Numbered from the stretch's first letter, positions 1-5,046 are shown. The stretch is DNA of 5,046 bases from CAZBWP01 sp964630265 (GCA_964630265.1 CAZVRW010000114.1:1-5046), one strand, 5' to 3'. Notes: generated from the sequence alone by a model not told the origin. Translations and numbers: made by a program.

Positions 1-735
1 ACGGCGCCGGCCCTGCTCCACCTCAACCTCGCCGTCCCCGGCACCAGCACCGATCAGCAGCTGCTGCTGGCCGAGGAGGAGGCCGGGCGGGTGGCGCCGG
101 CGGCCATCGTCCTCGTCGTCTATCTGGGCAACGACCTGATCGACAACACCCTGGCCTATCCGCTGCAGGCCGAGACGGCGAAGCCCCTGTTCACCCTGGC
201 GGACGGCCGCCTCGCCCTGGCGGCCGTGCCGGTGCCGCGCGCGCCGAAACCGCCGGAGCTGCGCGGGGTGACCTTCGCCGCCGTCGTCCTCGGCGACCAT
301 GCGCCCGACGCGGGCCTGCTCGGCCGCTCGGAGATCCTGCGCCGTCTCGGCTGGCGGCCGACGGCTGAGGACATCTCGGCCGGCTTCGATGCCCGCCTCG
401 GTGAGTCGGTCGACCTGTTCGCCGCACTGGTGGACCGGCTCGCCCAGACCGCCGACCTGCAGGGCGCCAGCCTCGCGGTGGTGCTGCTGCCGGGCAAGAG
501 CTACGTGGAGGACCCCGCCGGCTATTCCGGGCAGTATCAGGATTGGGCGCGGCGCCGCGTGCTGGAGCGCTTGGCGGCAGAGGGCATCCCGGCGCTCGAC
601 CTGGCGACGCCGCTGATCGCCGCACGAACGGCTGGCCGCCGCGACCTGTTTCATTTAAATGAAGGGCACCTCACCGCCGCCGGCCACGCCCTGGTCGCCG
701 ATCTCGTCCAACCCTTCGTCGCCGCCCTGCCATGA
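1..735 (+). CDS. SGNH/GDSL-type hydrolase or acyl-transfer enzyme, 3' part (5' end outside window)
   Basis: The frame is open from base 1 with no stop, giving 244 codons. The GTG at 91 is an internal valine, because conserved sequence lies upstream of it. Numbered from base 1, LAVPGTSTDQQ around residue 14 resembles SGNH block II (Gly). VVYLGNDLIDN at 39-49 is the block III GxND motif (G43, N44, D45), whose Gly and Asn help form the oxyanion hole. DLFHLNEGHLTAAGH at 215-229 is the C-terminal catalytic His block; H223 fits the usual D-G-H pattern with Glu in place of Asp, while D215/H218 fits D-x-x-H, so which His is catalytic is uncertain. The block I GDS serine must lie before the window. 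Such enzymes remove or transfer acyl groups on glycans, lipids or peptides; the substrate here is unknown. The gene overlaps the next one by 4 bp and should be translationally coupled to it. Family call is confident, function is not. Confidence 0.82.
   Translation, partial: TAPALLHLNLAVPGTSTDQQLLLAEEEAGRVAPAAIVLVVYLGNDLIDNTLAYPLQAETAKPLFTLADGRLALAAVPVPRAPKPPELRGVTFAAVVLGDHAPDAGLLGRSEILRRLGWRPTAEDISAGFDARLGESVDLFAALVDRLAQTADLQGASLAVVLLPGKSYVEDPAGYSGQYQDWARRRVLERLAAEGIPALDLATPLIAARTAGRRDLFHLNEGHLTAAGHALVADLVQPFVAALP
650..663. repeat. Perfect 14-bp AT-rich palindrome inside the SGNH gene
   Basis: TTCATTTAAATGAA equals its own reverse complement and contains ATTTAAAT at 653-660. It lies in a gene that is otherwise roughly three-quarters G+C. 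In frame it supplies the codons TTT CAT TTA AAT GAA (F-H-L-N-E), all A/T-ending except none, just before the predicted catalytic His. TTA and AAT are codons that such genomes usually avoid. Whether it is a protein-binding site or chance is not known. Confidence 0.75.
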
Positions 736-1166
736 CCTCACACCACACGACTCACGAGGACTTCGGGCGCGAGGACGAGCACCGGCCGGGCTCGCCGCGC
801 GGCTTCGGCCTGGTCTTCGCCGTGGTCTTCCTGCTGATCGCGCTGTGGCCGCTGACCGGCGACGGCGGGCCGCGCCTTTGGGCGCTCACGCTGGCCGCGG
901 CGCTGGCCATCGTCGCCTGGCTGCGGCCGCGGCTGCTGGCGGCGCCGAGCGCGGCGTGGAGCCGCTTCGGCCTGGCGCTGCACCGGCTGGTCTCGCCGGT
1001 GGTCCTCGCACTGCTGTTCTACGCCGTGGTGACGCCGCTGGGCGCCTTGATGCGCGCCACCGGCGGCGACCCGCTCCGGCTCCGCTTCGATGCCGACGCC
1101 GACAGCTACTGGATTCCGCGCCGGCCGCCGGGGCCGCCGCCCGAAACCCTGCGCCGGCAGTTCTGA
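732..1166 (+). CDS. SxtJ-family small integral membrane protein
   Basis: A 144-residue protein starting at the ATG inside the ATGA overlap with the SGNH stop. There is no clear Shine-Dalgarno sequence, so reinitiation from the upstream gene is likely. Residues 1-22 are hydrophilic and rich in His, Asp and Glu. Three hydrophobic segments follow at about 25-40 (FGLVFAVVFLLIALW), 50-66 and 88-107. The C-terminal tail is hydrophilic and proline-rich, with DSYWIPR at 124-130 and a terminal RRQF. The start of helix 1 (RGFGLVFAVVF) and the tail motif SYWIPR match my memory of the SxtJ family, named for a gene of unknown function in cyanobacterial saxitoxin clusters. Its position directly before a DUF5989 gene and a carbamoyltransferase gene is the characteristic order and strengthens the call. 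The protein probably sits in the inner membrane. It could scaffold the carbamoyltransferase or carry its substrate, but no activity is known. Confidence 0.8.
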   Translation: MTSHHTTHEDFGREDEHRPGSPRGFGLVFAVVFLLIALWPLTGDGGPRLWALTLAAALAIVAWLRPRLLAAPSAAWSRFGLALHRLVSPVVLALLFYAVVTPLGALMRATGGDPLRLRFDADADSYWIPRRPPGPPPETLRRQF

Positions 1167-1172
1167 GCGGGG
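1165..1172 (+). promoter_or_regulatory. Weak ribosome binding site for the DUF5989 gene
   Basis: GAGCGGGG, overlapping the SxtJ stop codon, lies 7 bases before the GTG at 1180. It is a partial match to the anti-Shine-Dalgarno sequence. It supports GTG 1180 over the in-frame ATG at 1090, which would lie inside the SxtJ gene and add an arginine-rich out-of-family leader. Confidence 0.45.
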
Positions 1173-1179
1173 CCGCGGC

Positions 1180-1329
1180 GTGGATTTTCTGTTGGAGTTC
1201 CTGGCGTTCCTGAAGGAGCGGAAGAAATACTGGCTGATTCCGCTGCTGCTGATGCTGGCGCTGTTCGGCGGCCTGGTCGTGCTCACCAAGGGCTCGGCGG
1301 TGGCGCCCTTCATCTACACCATCTTCTGA
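1180..1329 (+). CDS. DUF5989 (SxtK-like) single-helix membrane miniprotein
   Basis: A 49-residue protein with a GTG start, 13 bp after the SxtJ stop. It begins with an amphipathic, charged stretch (DFLLEFLAFLKERKKYW) and continues into one membrane helix at about 18-37 (WLIPLLLMLALFGGLVVL). It ends in TKGSAVAPFIYTIF. The ERKKYWL-helix-GSAVAPFIYTIF layout and the length near 50 residues are what I know as DUF5989, the SxtK-like family found beside SxtJ and NodU/CmcH carbamoyltransferases. The longer reading from ATG 1090 is rejected because its first 30 residues overlap SxtJ and look like frame-shadow sequence. The positive ERKK patch before the helix predicts a cytoplasmic N-terminus. Function is unknown; a small subunit or membrane tether for a neighbour is a reasonable guess. 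Genes of this size are easily missed by automated annotation. Confidence 0.85.
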   Translation: MDFLLEFLAFLKERKKYWLIPLLLMLALFGGLVVLTKGSAVAPFIYTIF

Positions 1330-1355
1330 CGAAGCGCGGCGGCGGGGCGGCGGGC

Positions 1356-3251
1356 ATGCGGATTCTCGGCATTTCAGCGTTCTATCACGACAGTGCCGCG
1401 GCGCTGCTGGTGGACGGCCGCGTCGTCGCCGCGGCGCAGGAGGAGCGCTTCACCCGAAAGAAGGGCGACGCCCGCTTCCCCGAGGCGGCGGTGCGCTTCT
1501 GCCTGGACCACGCCGGGGCGCGGCTCGCCGACCTGGACTTCGTCGCCTTCTACGACAAGCCGTTCCTCAAGTTCGAACGCCTCCTGGAGACCTATCTGGC
1601 GTTCGCGCCCCGGGGCTTCGCCTCGTTCCGCCTGGCGCTGCCGCTGTGGCTGCGGGAGAAGCTGTTCCAGAAGTCGCTGCTGCGCCGCCACCTGACCGCC
1701 ATCGATCCGGACTTCGACTGGCGCCGGCGGCTGGTGTTCTCCGAACACCACCTGAGCCACGCCGCCTCGGCGTTCTTTCCCTCGCCGTTCGCCGACGCCG
1801 TGGTGCTGACCATGGACGGGGTCGGCGAGTGGGCGACCACGTCGGTGGCGCTGGGGCGCGACAACGAACTGGCGGTGGTGAAGGAACTCCACTTCCCGCA
1901 TTCGCTGGGCCTGCTCTACTCGGCCTTCACGGCCTACACCGGCTTCAAGGTGAACTCCGGCGAATACAAGCTGATGGGCTTGGCGCCCTATGGCACGCCG
2001 CGCTACGCCCAGCGGATTCTGGACACGCTGATCGACCTCAAGGCGGACGGCTCGTTCCGCCTGGACCAGCGCCATTTCGACTACTGCACCGGGCTCAGGA
2101 TGACCTCGCCGGCGTTCCATGCGCTGTTCGAGGGGGAGCCGCGCCGGCCCGACGAGCCGCTGACCCAGCGCCACATGGATCTCGCCGCGTCCATGCAGGC
2201 GGTGACCGAGGAGGTGGTGCTGCGCCTCACCCGCGCGCTGGCCGCGGAGCACGGCGCCCGTAACCTCTGCCTCGCCGGCGGCGTCGCCCTCAACTGCGTC
2301 GCCAACGGCAAGGTGCTGCGCGACGGCCGCTTCGAGGGGCTGTGGATCCAGCCGGCGGCGGGCGATGCCGGCGGCGCGCTGGGCGCGGCGCTGGCCGCCC
2401 ACCACCTGCTCGCCGGCCAGCCGCGCGCGGACGCTGGGCCAGGGGACGGCATCTCGGATGGCATCTCGGACGGCATCTCGGACGGCATCTCGGACGGCAT
2501 GTCGGATGGCATGTCGGGCACCTATCTCGGGCCGGACTATGCACAGCCGGAGATCGAGCGCCGCCTCGCCGCCGCCGGCGCGCGCTTCGAGACGGCAGGC
2601 GACGCCGACCTGATCGAGACCACGGCGCGGGCGCTGGCCGAGGGCCAGGCCGTCGGCTGGTTCCAGGGGCGCATGGAGTTCGGCCCGCGGGCGCTGGGCG
2701 CGCGCTCGATCCTCGCCGATCCCCGCTCGGCGGACATGCAGTCGACGCTCAATCTCAAGGTCAAGTTCCGCGAATCCTTCCGGCCCTTCGCCCCGGCGGT
2801 GCGGCGGGAGGCCCTCGCCGACTGGTTCGAGATGGATGGGGACAGCCCCTACATGCTGCTGGTGGCGGAGGTCGCGGCGGCGCGGCGGCGGGCGACCGGC
2901 GCCGACGAGGCGGCGCTGTTCGGCCTCGACCGGCTGAAGCTGGCGCGCTCGACGATCCCGGCGGTGACCCACGTGGACGGCTCGGCGCGGGTGCAGACGG
3001 TGCACCTGGAGACCAACCCGCGCTTCTGGGCGCTGCTGGCGCGCTTCGAGGCGTTGACCGGCTGCCCGGTGCTGGTCAACACCAGCTTCAACGTGCGCGG
3101 CGAGCCCATCGTCTGCACGCCGGAGGACGCCTTCCGCTGCTTCATGGGCACCGGCCTCGACCTGCTGGTGGTCGGCAACGCCATCGCCCGCAAGGCCGCC
3201 CAGGACCCGGCGCTGCGCACCGACCACGCCACCACCTTCACCGCGGATTGA
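1356..3251 (+). CDS. NodU/CmcH/TobZ-family carbamoyltransferase (SxtI-like), full length
   Basis: A 631-residue cytosolic enzyme of normal family length. In this family the C-terminal YrdC-like domain makes carbamoyl-adenylate from carbamoyl phosphate and ATP, and the N-terminal Kae1-like ASKHA domain passes the carbamoyl group to a hydroxyl of the acceptor. The start MRILGISAFYHDSAAALL is the canonical N-terminus, so ATG 1356 is chosen despite a poor ribosome site. Visible metal-site residues are H131 and H135 (HHLSH), D154 (TMDGVGEWA) and D337 (AAGDAGGALGAAL); their spacing agrees with the Fe-binding residues I recall for TobZ. CLAGGVALNCVANGK (305-319) is the phosphate-binding ASKHA segment. 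The YrdC-like part has GRMEFGPRALGARSILADPR (438-457), KFRESFRPFAPAV (470-482) and PVLVNTSFNVRGEPIV (571-586). Residues 364-387 between the domains are six DGIS/DGMS repeats, which the family does not normally have. The acceptor cannot be read from the sequence; a surface sugar is as likely as a small molecule. Confidence 0.95.
   Translation: MRILGISAFYHDSAAALLVDGRVVAAAQEERFTRKKGDARFPEAAVRFCLDHAGARLADLDFVAFYDKPFLKFERLLETYLAFAPRGFASFRLALPLWLREKLFQKSLLRRHLTAIDPDFDWRRRLVFSEHHLSHAASAFFPSPFADAVVLTMDGVGEWATTSVALGRDNELAVVKELHFPHSLGLLYSAFTAYTGFKVNSGEYKLMGLAPYGTPRYAQRILDTLIDLKADGSFRLDQRHFDYCTGLRMTSPAFHALFEGEPRRPDEPLTQRHMDLAASMQAVTEEVVLRLTRALAAEHGARNLCLAGGVALNCVANGKVLRDGRFEGLWIQPAAGDAGGALGAALAAHHLLAGQPRADAGPGDGISDGISDGISDGISDGMSDGMSGTYLGPDYAQPEIERRLAAAGARFETAGDADLIETTARALAEGQAVGWFQGRMEFGPRALGARSILADPRSADMQSTLNLKVKFRESFRPFAPAVRREALADWFEMDGDSPYMLLVAEVAAARRRATGADEAALFGLDRLKLARSTIPAVTHVDGSARVQTVHLETNPRFWALLARFEALTGCPVLVNTSFNVRGEPIVCTPEDAFRCFMGTGLDLLVVGNAIARKAAQDPALRTDHATTFTAD
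2445..2516 (+). repeat. Six tandem 12-bp units encoding DGIS/DGMS
   Basis: Six exact-length units with consensus GAYGGCATSTCG run head to tail in frame. Units 1, 3 and 4 are identical (GACGGCATCTCG), unit 2 has GAT, unit 5 has ATG, and unit 6 has both changes. They encode DGIS four times and then DGMS twice. The array lies between the Kae1-like domain, which ends near residue 350, and the start of the C-terminal part at TYLGPDY (389-395). Any gain or loss of a unit by replication slippage keeps the reading frame. Confidence 0.97.
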
Positions 3252-3280
3252 ACCGAGCGGGCGGCGGCGTGGTCGGTGCG
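3216..3280. terminator. 15-bp inverted repeat in the convergent junction, possible terminator or 3' mRNA hairpin
   Basis: CGCACCGACCACGCC (3216-3230) is the exact reverse complement of GGCGTGGTCGGTGCG (3266-3280). The 35-base loop holds the carbamoyltransferase stop codon (3249-3251) and a small nested pairing, CCGC 3241-3244 with GCGG 3257-3260. The stem is very GC-rich and forms equally in RNA from either strand. It sits just beyond the end of the protease gene (3294) read from the other side. There is no T-tract, so a classical Rho-independent terminator is not proven; transcript-end protection or a Rho-assisted stop would also fit. Confidence 0.5.
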
Positions 3281-3293
3281 GCGGGTGCGGGGC

Positions 3294-4070
3294 TCACGGC
3301 CGCAGGCAGTTGACCGGGAAGGTGTAGGCGGTGGGCGGCGGGCGCAGCGGCGTCGCCAGCGGCACGGTGCGCGGCGCGGTGGCGAACGGCACGTCGGCCT
3401 CGCGCAGCACCTGAGCGATGCTCCCCGCGGCAACGCCGATCCCGGTGGTCGGCGTGCGCGTCGCGCGGGCCACCAGCATGCCGACCAGGACGCCGTTGAC
3501 GTCGACGATGGGGCTGCCGCTGTTGCCGCTGACGATGGGCCGGCCGGCGCGGACGATGACCGATCCGGGCGACGGCGCCGCGAACGCCGTCGCCCACGCC
3601 AACTGGCCGGTGCGCGACGCGAGGCCGCCGCAGCGGTCGGTGGTGGCGACGGCGACGGGTTCGTTGAACAGCGGCCGGGACGGCGCGGGCGCGGCGCCGG
3701 GGCCGGTGTCGGGGCCGGTGTCGGGGGTAATGTCGGGCAGCATCGCATACTGCGCCGGCGTGGCGTCGACCTGCACCACCGCGACGTCGAGGCTCTCCGA
3801 GCCGGCGACCGGGCGGCCGACCAGCACGCCCTCATCCGTCTCGATGACGAGGCGCGCACAGCCGCCGGCGACGTGGTGGGCGGAGACGAAGGCGCCACGA
3901 TCGTTGACGAAGAAGCCGGTGCCGTGATTGGCGGGAAACGCCGCCATGGCCAGCGGCGCCAGCGCGTTCCACGGCGACAGCCCGACCCGCTCGGCCACCG
4001 GCTCGACGCGCCACAGCAGACTGAGCAGAACGCCGAGAACGCCGGCAGCGGTGGAACAGGAGAGGATCAT
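3294..4070 (-). CDS. Membrane-anchored trypsin-like serine protease (S1 fold, no PDZ domain)
   Basis: A 258-residue protein read from ATG 4070. Residues 2-20 (ILSCSTAAGVLGVLLSLLW) form a signal anchor or signal peptide, so the protease domain should face the periplasm. The triad is visible: H66 in FVSAHHVAGG, D95 in SLDVAVVQVD and S184 in VSGNSGSPIVDVNG. The surrounding GTGFFVNDRGAFVSA, GNSGSPI and VLVGMLV fit the two-barrel trypsin/HtrA-like fold. There is no room for a PDZ domain; the tail after about 225 is proline-rich and ends NCLRP. Four cysteines (5, 71, 147, 255) could allow disulfides. Residues 113-124 are a DITP-DTGP-DTGP repeat in a loop after the Asp strand. A GTG at 4181 would add 37 arginine-rich residues ahead of the helix with no ribosome site, so it is rejected. 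The gene lies 114 bp after the methyltransferase on the same strand and converges on the carbamoyltransferase operon. The substrate is unknown. Confidence 0.85.
   Translation of the reverse strand: MILSCSTAAGVLGVLLSLLWRVEPVAERVGLSPWNALAPLAMAAFPANHGTGFFVNDRGAFVSAHHVAGGCARLVIETDEGVLVGRPVAGSESLDVAVVQVDATPAQYAMLPDITPDTGPDTGPGAAPAPSRPLFNEPVAVATTDRCGGLASRTGQLAWATAFAAPSPGSVIVRAGRPIVSGNSGSPIVDVNGVLVGMLVARATRTPTTGIGVAAGSIAQVLREADVPFATAPRTVPLATPLRPPPTAYTFPVNCLRP
3699..3734 (-). repeat. Three degenerate 12-bp units encoding DxxP in the protease
   Basis: On the plus strand GGGGCCGGTGTC occurs twice in tandem (3699-3710, 3711-3722), followed by the diverged GGGGGTAATGTC (3723-3734). Read on the minus strand these give DITP, DTGP, DTGP, followed by a Gly/Ala/Pro-rich run. 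This is a flexible surface-loop insertion that keeps the frame whatever the copy number. Confidence 0.85.
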
Positions 4071-4184
4071 CGAGGAGCCTGGATCGCGGGGACGCGAACG
4101 GGACCAGCAGCGCTTCCGACGGACAGCTTCAGCCAGCGCGGGTCGACCGCGTGCGCCTGCGTCCCGACGCTCCCGGTCCACCGA
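4071..4184. other. Spacer between methyltransferase and protease genes
   Basis: 114 bp, GC-rich, with no ORF I would trust. The only structure seen is a short stem, CGCGG 4137-4141 with CCGCG 4147-4151, too weak to call a terminator. It could carry the protease promoter on the minus strand, but I see no convincing -35/-10 pair. Confidence 0.5.
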
Positions 4185-4862
4185 TCAGGGCTTGCGCACG
4201 CGGATGACATACTGGCGATCGGTGAAGCTGTCGAACAGCCCCAGGGTCACCGCGCGAATCAGCCTGATCTTTCGTCCCCCACTTGGAATGGCGCGTACTT
4301 CCTCCAGTTTCAGCCCCGATGACGTCATCAGATCGATTGCGGTGGATTTGACGAAGAAGCGGAGATGGGTCCGATCAAGAATGCCGGCATCCGCAAGATC
4401 CCACCGGTTTAAGAAGAACAGGGGCAAACTTGCCTTGTAGTTTCGCACATTCGGAATGCTGGCAATGATGATGCCGTTTTCAGCCAGCATGGCGTGCAAC
4501 TCGGCGACAATCTGCCAAGGATTTCGCAGGTGTTCGAGGATATCGAGGCAGAGAATGGTGTCGAACGGGCCGTACTCCCTGGCGACGTCCTGCAGGAAGG
4601 TTGGATCTTCAACGTTCCCTGCGCACACAAAATCAAGCCGGGACTGATCGGCCTCTTTCGCCACCAAATCAACGGTGCCGGCGCATTCCACATAGCCCAA
4701 TTCCTTGAGCCGTGCCGCCGTCGCCCCGACACCTCCACCGAAGTCGAGCAACGTTCCGCCATTTCTCGGAATGAGGGGAAAGACGTCGGTTCGCACCAAA
4801 CCATGGTAGTCGCCACGGACGTCGGCATGATCACTCATCGCCATCTGGGTCGACGGGGCCAA
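4185..4862 (-). CDS. Class I SAM-dependent methyltransferase (Methyltransf_23-like)
   Basis: A 225-residue soluble protein. SAM-binding motif I is TLLDFGGGVGATAARL (37-52); the acidic residue after strand 2 is D65 (GTVDLVAKE). FDTILCLDILEHLRNPW (100-116) carries the D-x-LEH signature of this family. IIIASIPNVRNY (131-142) is the strand 5 region, and ILDRTHLRFFVKSTAIDLM (161-179) is the lid-side segment common in methyltransferases of polysaccharide, O-antigen and similar glycan loci. The acceptor is unknown. The start is TTG 4862, chosen because AAGGAG lies 8 bases before it; ATG codons at residues 7 and 9 have no comparable site. The frame stays open upstream to the window edge, so a longer protein cannot be fully excluded. 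G+C in the middle of the gene is near 52-53% in the lines counted, against 70% or more in the neighbours, which suggests separate ancestry. Confidence 0.88.
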   Translation of the reverse strand: MAPSTQMAMSDHADVRGDYHGLVRTDVFPLIPRNGGTLLDFGGGVGATAARLKELGYVECAGTVDLVAKEADQSRLDFVCAGNVEDPTFLQDVAREYGPFDTILCLDILEHLRNPWQIVAELHAMLAENGIIIASIPNVRNYKASLPLFFLNRWDLADAGILDRTHLRFFVKSTAIDLMTSSGLKLEEVRAIPSGGRKIRLIRAVTLGLFDSFTDRQYVIRVRKP

Positions 4863-5046
4863 CGCCTTTTCTCCTTCGCACTTCCCATGGTGGTTGGTTG
4901 AGTGACCGATCGAACCGCCAGAAGCGATGTTTCCTTTTCCTCGGGGCGAAGCGTTGCCCGCGAGGGAACCGCAGCCAATGCACGGCTCAAGATCGACGAG
5001 GTAGCCATTGCAGGACTTGCGACTGGATGAGCGCGATCCAGGGCTT
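4863..5046. other. Right-hand flank, no gene called; methyltransferase frame open throughout
   Basis: 184 bases upstream of the methyltransferase start. In the methyltransferase frame there are 61 further codons with no stop and no ATG, GTG or TTG, reading SCNGYLVDLEPCIGCGS and then a Gly/Ser-rich stretch; this does not resemble a methyltransferase N-terminus. A 42-codon plus-strand ORF (GTG 4902 to stop 5030) is also open but has no ribosome site or recognisable product. The region probably holds the methyltransferase leader and promoter; I see no clear promoter boxes. Confidence 0.45.
4871..4876 (-). promoter_or_regulatory. Shine-Dalgarno site that decides the methyltransferase TTG start
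   Basis: AAGGAG on the minus strand (CTCCTT on plus) with an 8-base purine-rich spacer before TTG 4862. This is the best ribosome site in the window and the main reason for preferring TTG over ATG 4844 or ATG 4838. Confidence 0.75.

Noticed and set aside
1090..1179. 30-residue N-terminal extension of the DUF5989 protein from ATG 1090
   Set aside because: Lies inside the SxtJ gene; the family starts at the DFLLEF segment and GTG 1180 has a ribosome site.
2445..2516. CRISPR array or RTX calcium-binding repeat
   Set aside because: Units are 12 bp without spacers, and the four-residue DGIS period does not fit the nine-residue GGxGxDxUx RTX pattern.
1374..3227. 617-codon minus-strand ORF opposite the carbamoyltransferase
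   Set aside because: Its frame is a mirror of the high-GC codons of a clearly real gene; the product is a His/Arg/Gly/Ala-rich string without any domain.
1..3251. Saxitoxin biosynthesis cluster
   Set aside because: Only the J/K/I-type genes are present; no SxtA polyketide-like, amidinotransferase or Rieske oxygenase gene is seen, and the trio is known outside toxin producers.
2342..3313. 323-codon plus-strand ORF in another frame of the carbamoyltransferase
   Set aside because: Low-complexity Arg/Gly/Ala product; the overlapping frame carries all conserved family motifs.
2849..3898. 349-codon minus-strand ORF crossing the convergent junction
   Set aside because: Spans two real genes in the wrong frames and shows only Ser/Arg/Pro-rich sequence.
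4071..4181. 37-residue N-terminal extension of the protease from GTG 4181
   Set aside because: Arginine-rich, no ribosome site, and it would place a charged leader before an otherwise normal signal-anchor helix.
3276..4322. 348-codon plus-strand ORF opposite the protease
   Set aside because: Arg/Gly/Ala-rich shadow; the minus strand encodes an intact His-Asp-Ser triad in order.
4902..5030. 42-codon plus-strand ORF starting at GTG 4902
   Set aside because: No Shine-Dalgarno sequence, no recognisable product, and similar short open frames are expected by chance.

Overview
This is a high-GC window (well over 70% G+C in most coding lines checked by eye). It looks like bacterial chromosome, most likely from a GC-rich proteobacterium, with an alphaproteobacterium as first guess. 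That guess rests on base composition, codon use and protein style, not on a marker gene. No RNA gene, insertion sequence, CRISPR array or phage gene is visible.

Layout. Positions 1-3251 on the plus strand carry four tightly packed genes that read as one operon: the 3' part of an SGNH/GDSL-type hydrolase (cut by the window edge), a three-helix SxtJ-family membrane protein that overlaps it by ATGA, a 49-residue single-helix DUF5989 (SxtK-like) protein that starts 13 bp later, and a 631-residue NodU/CmcH/TobZ-type carbamoyltransferase that starts 26 bp later. The minus strand, converging on this operon, carries a membrane-anchored trypsin-like serine protease (3294-4070) and, upstream of it, a class I SAM-dependent methyltransferase (4185-4862). 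The methyltransferase has a good Shine-Dalgarno sequence and a TTG start. The last 184 bases (4863-5046) hold no gene I can call, although the methyltransferase frame stays open through them to the window edge.

How it may work. SxtJ, SxtK/DUF5989 and an SxtI-like carbamoyltransferase are named after the saxitoxin gene cluster, but nothing else here points to saxitoxin. With an SGNH enzyme next to two small membrane proteins, a better guess is a carbamoylation module that decorates a surface glycan, lipid or secreted small molecule at or near the inner membrane. That function is inference.

The unusual structure in the DNA is: a six-copy 12-bp in-frame repeat encoding DGIS/DGMS exactly at the linker between the two carbamoyltransferase domains; a three-copy 12-bp repeat encoding DxxP units in a linker of the protease; a perfect 15-bp inverted repeat that straddles the carbamoyltransferase stop codon in the convergent junction; a perfect 14-bp AT-only-core palindrome in the catalytic-histidine region of the SGNH gene; and a clear drop in G+C inside the methyltransferase gene.
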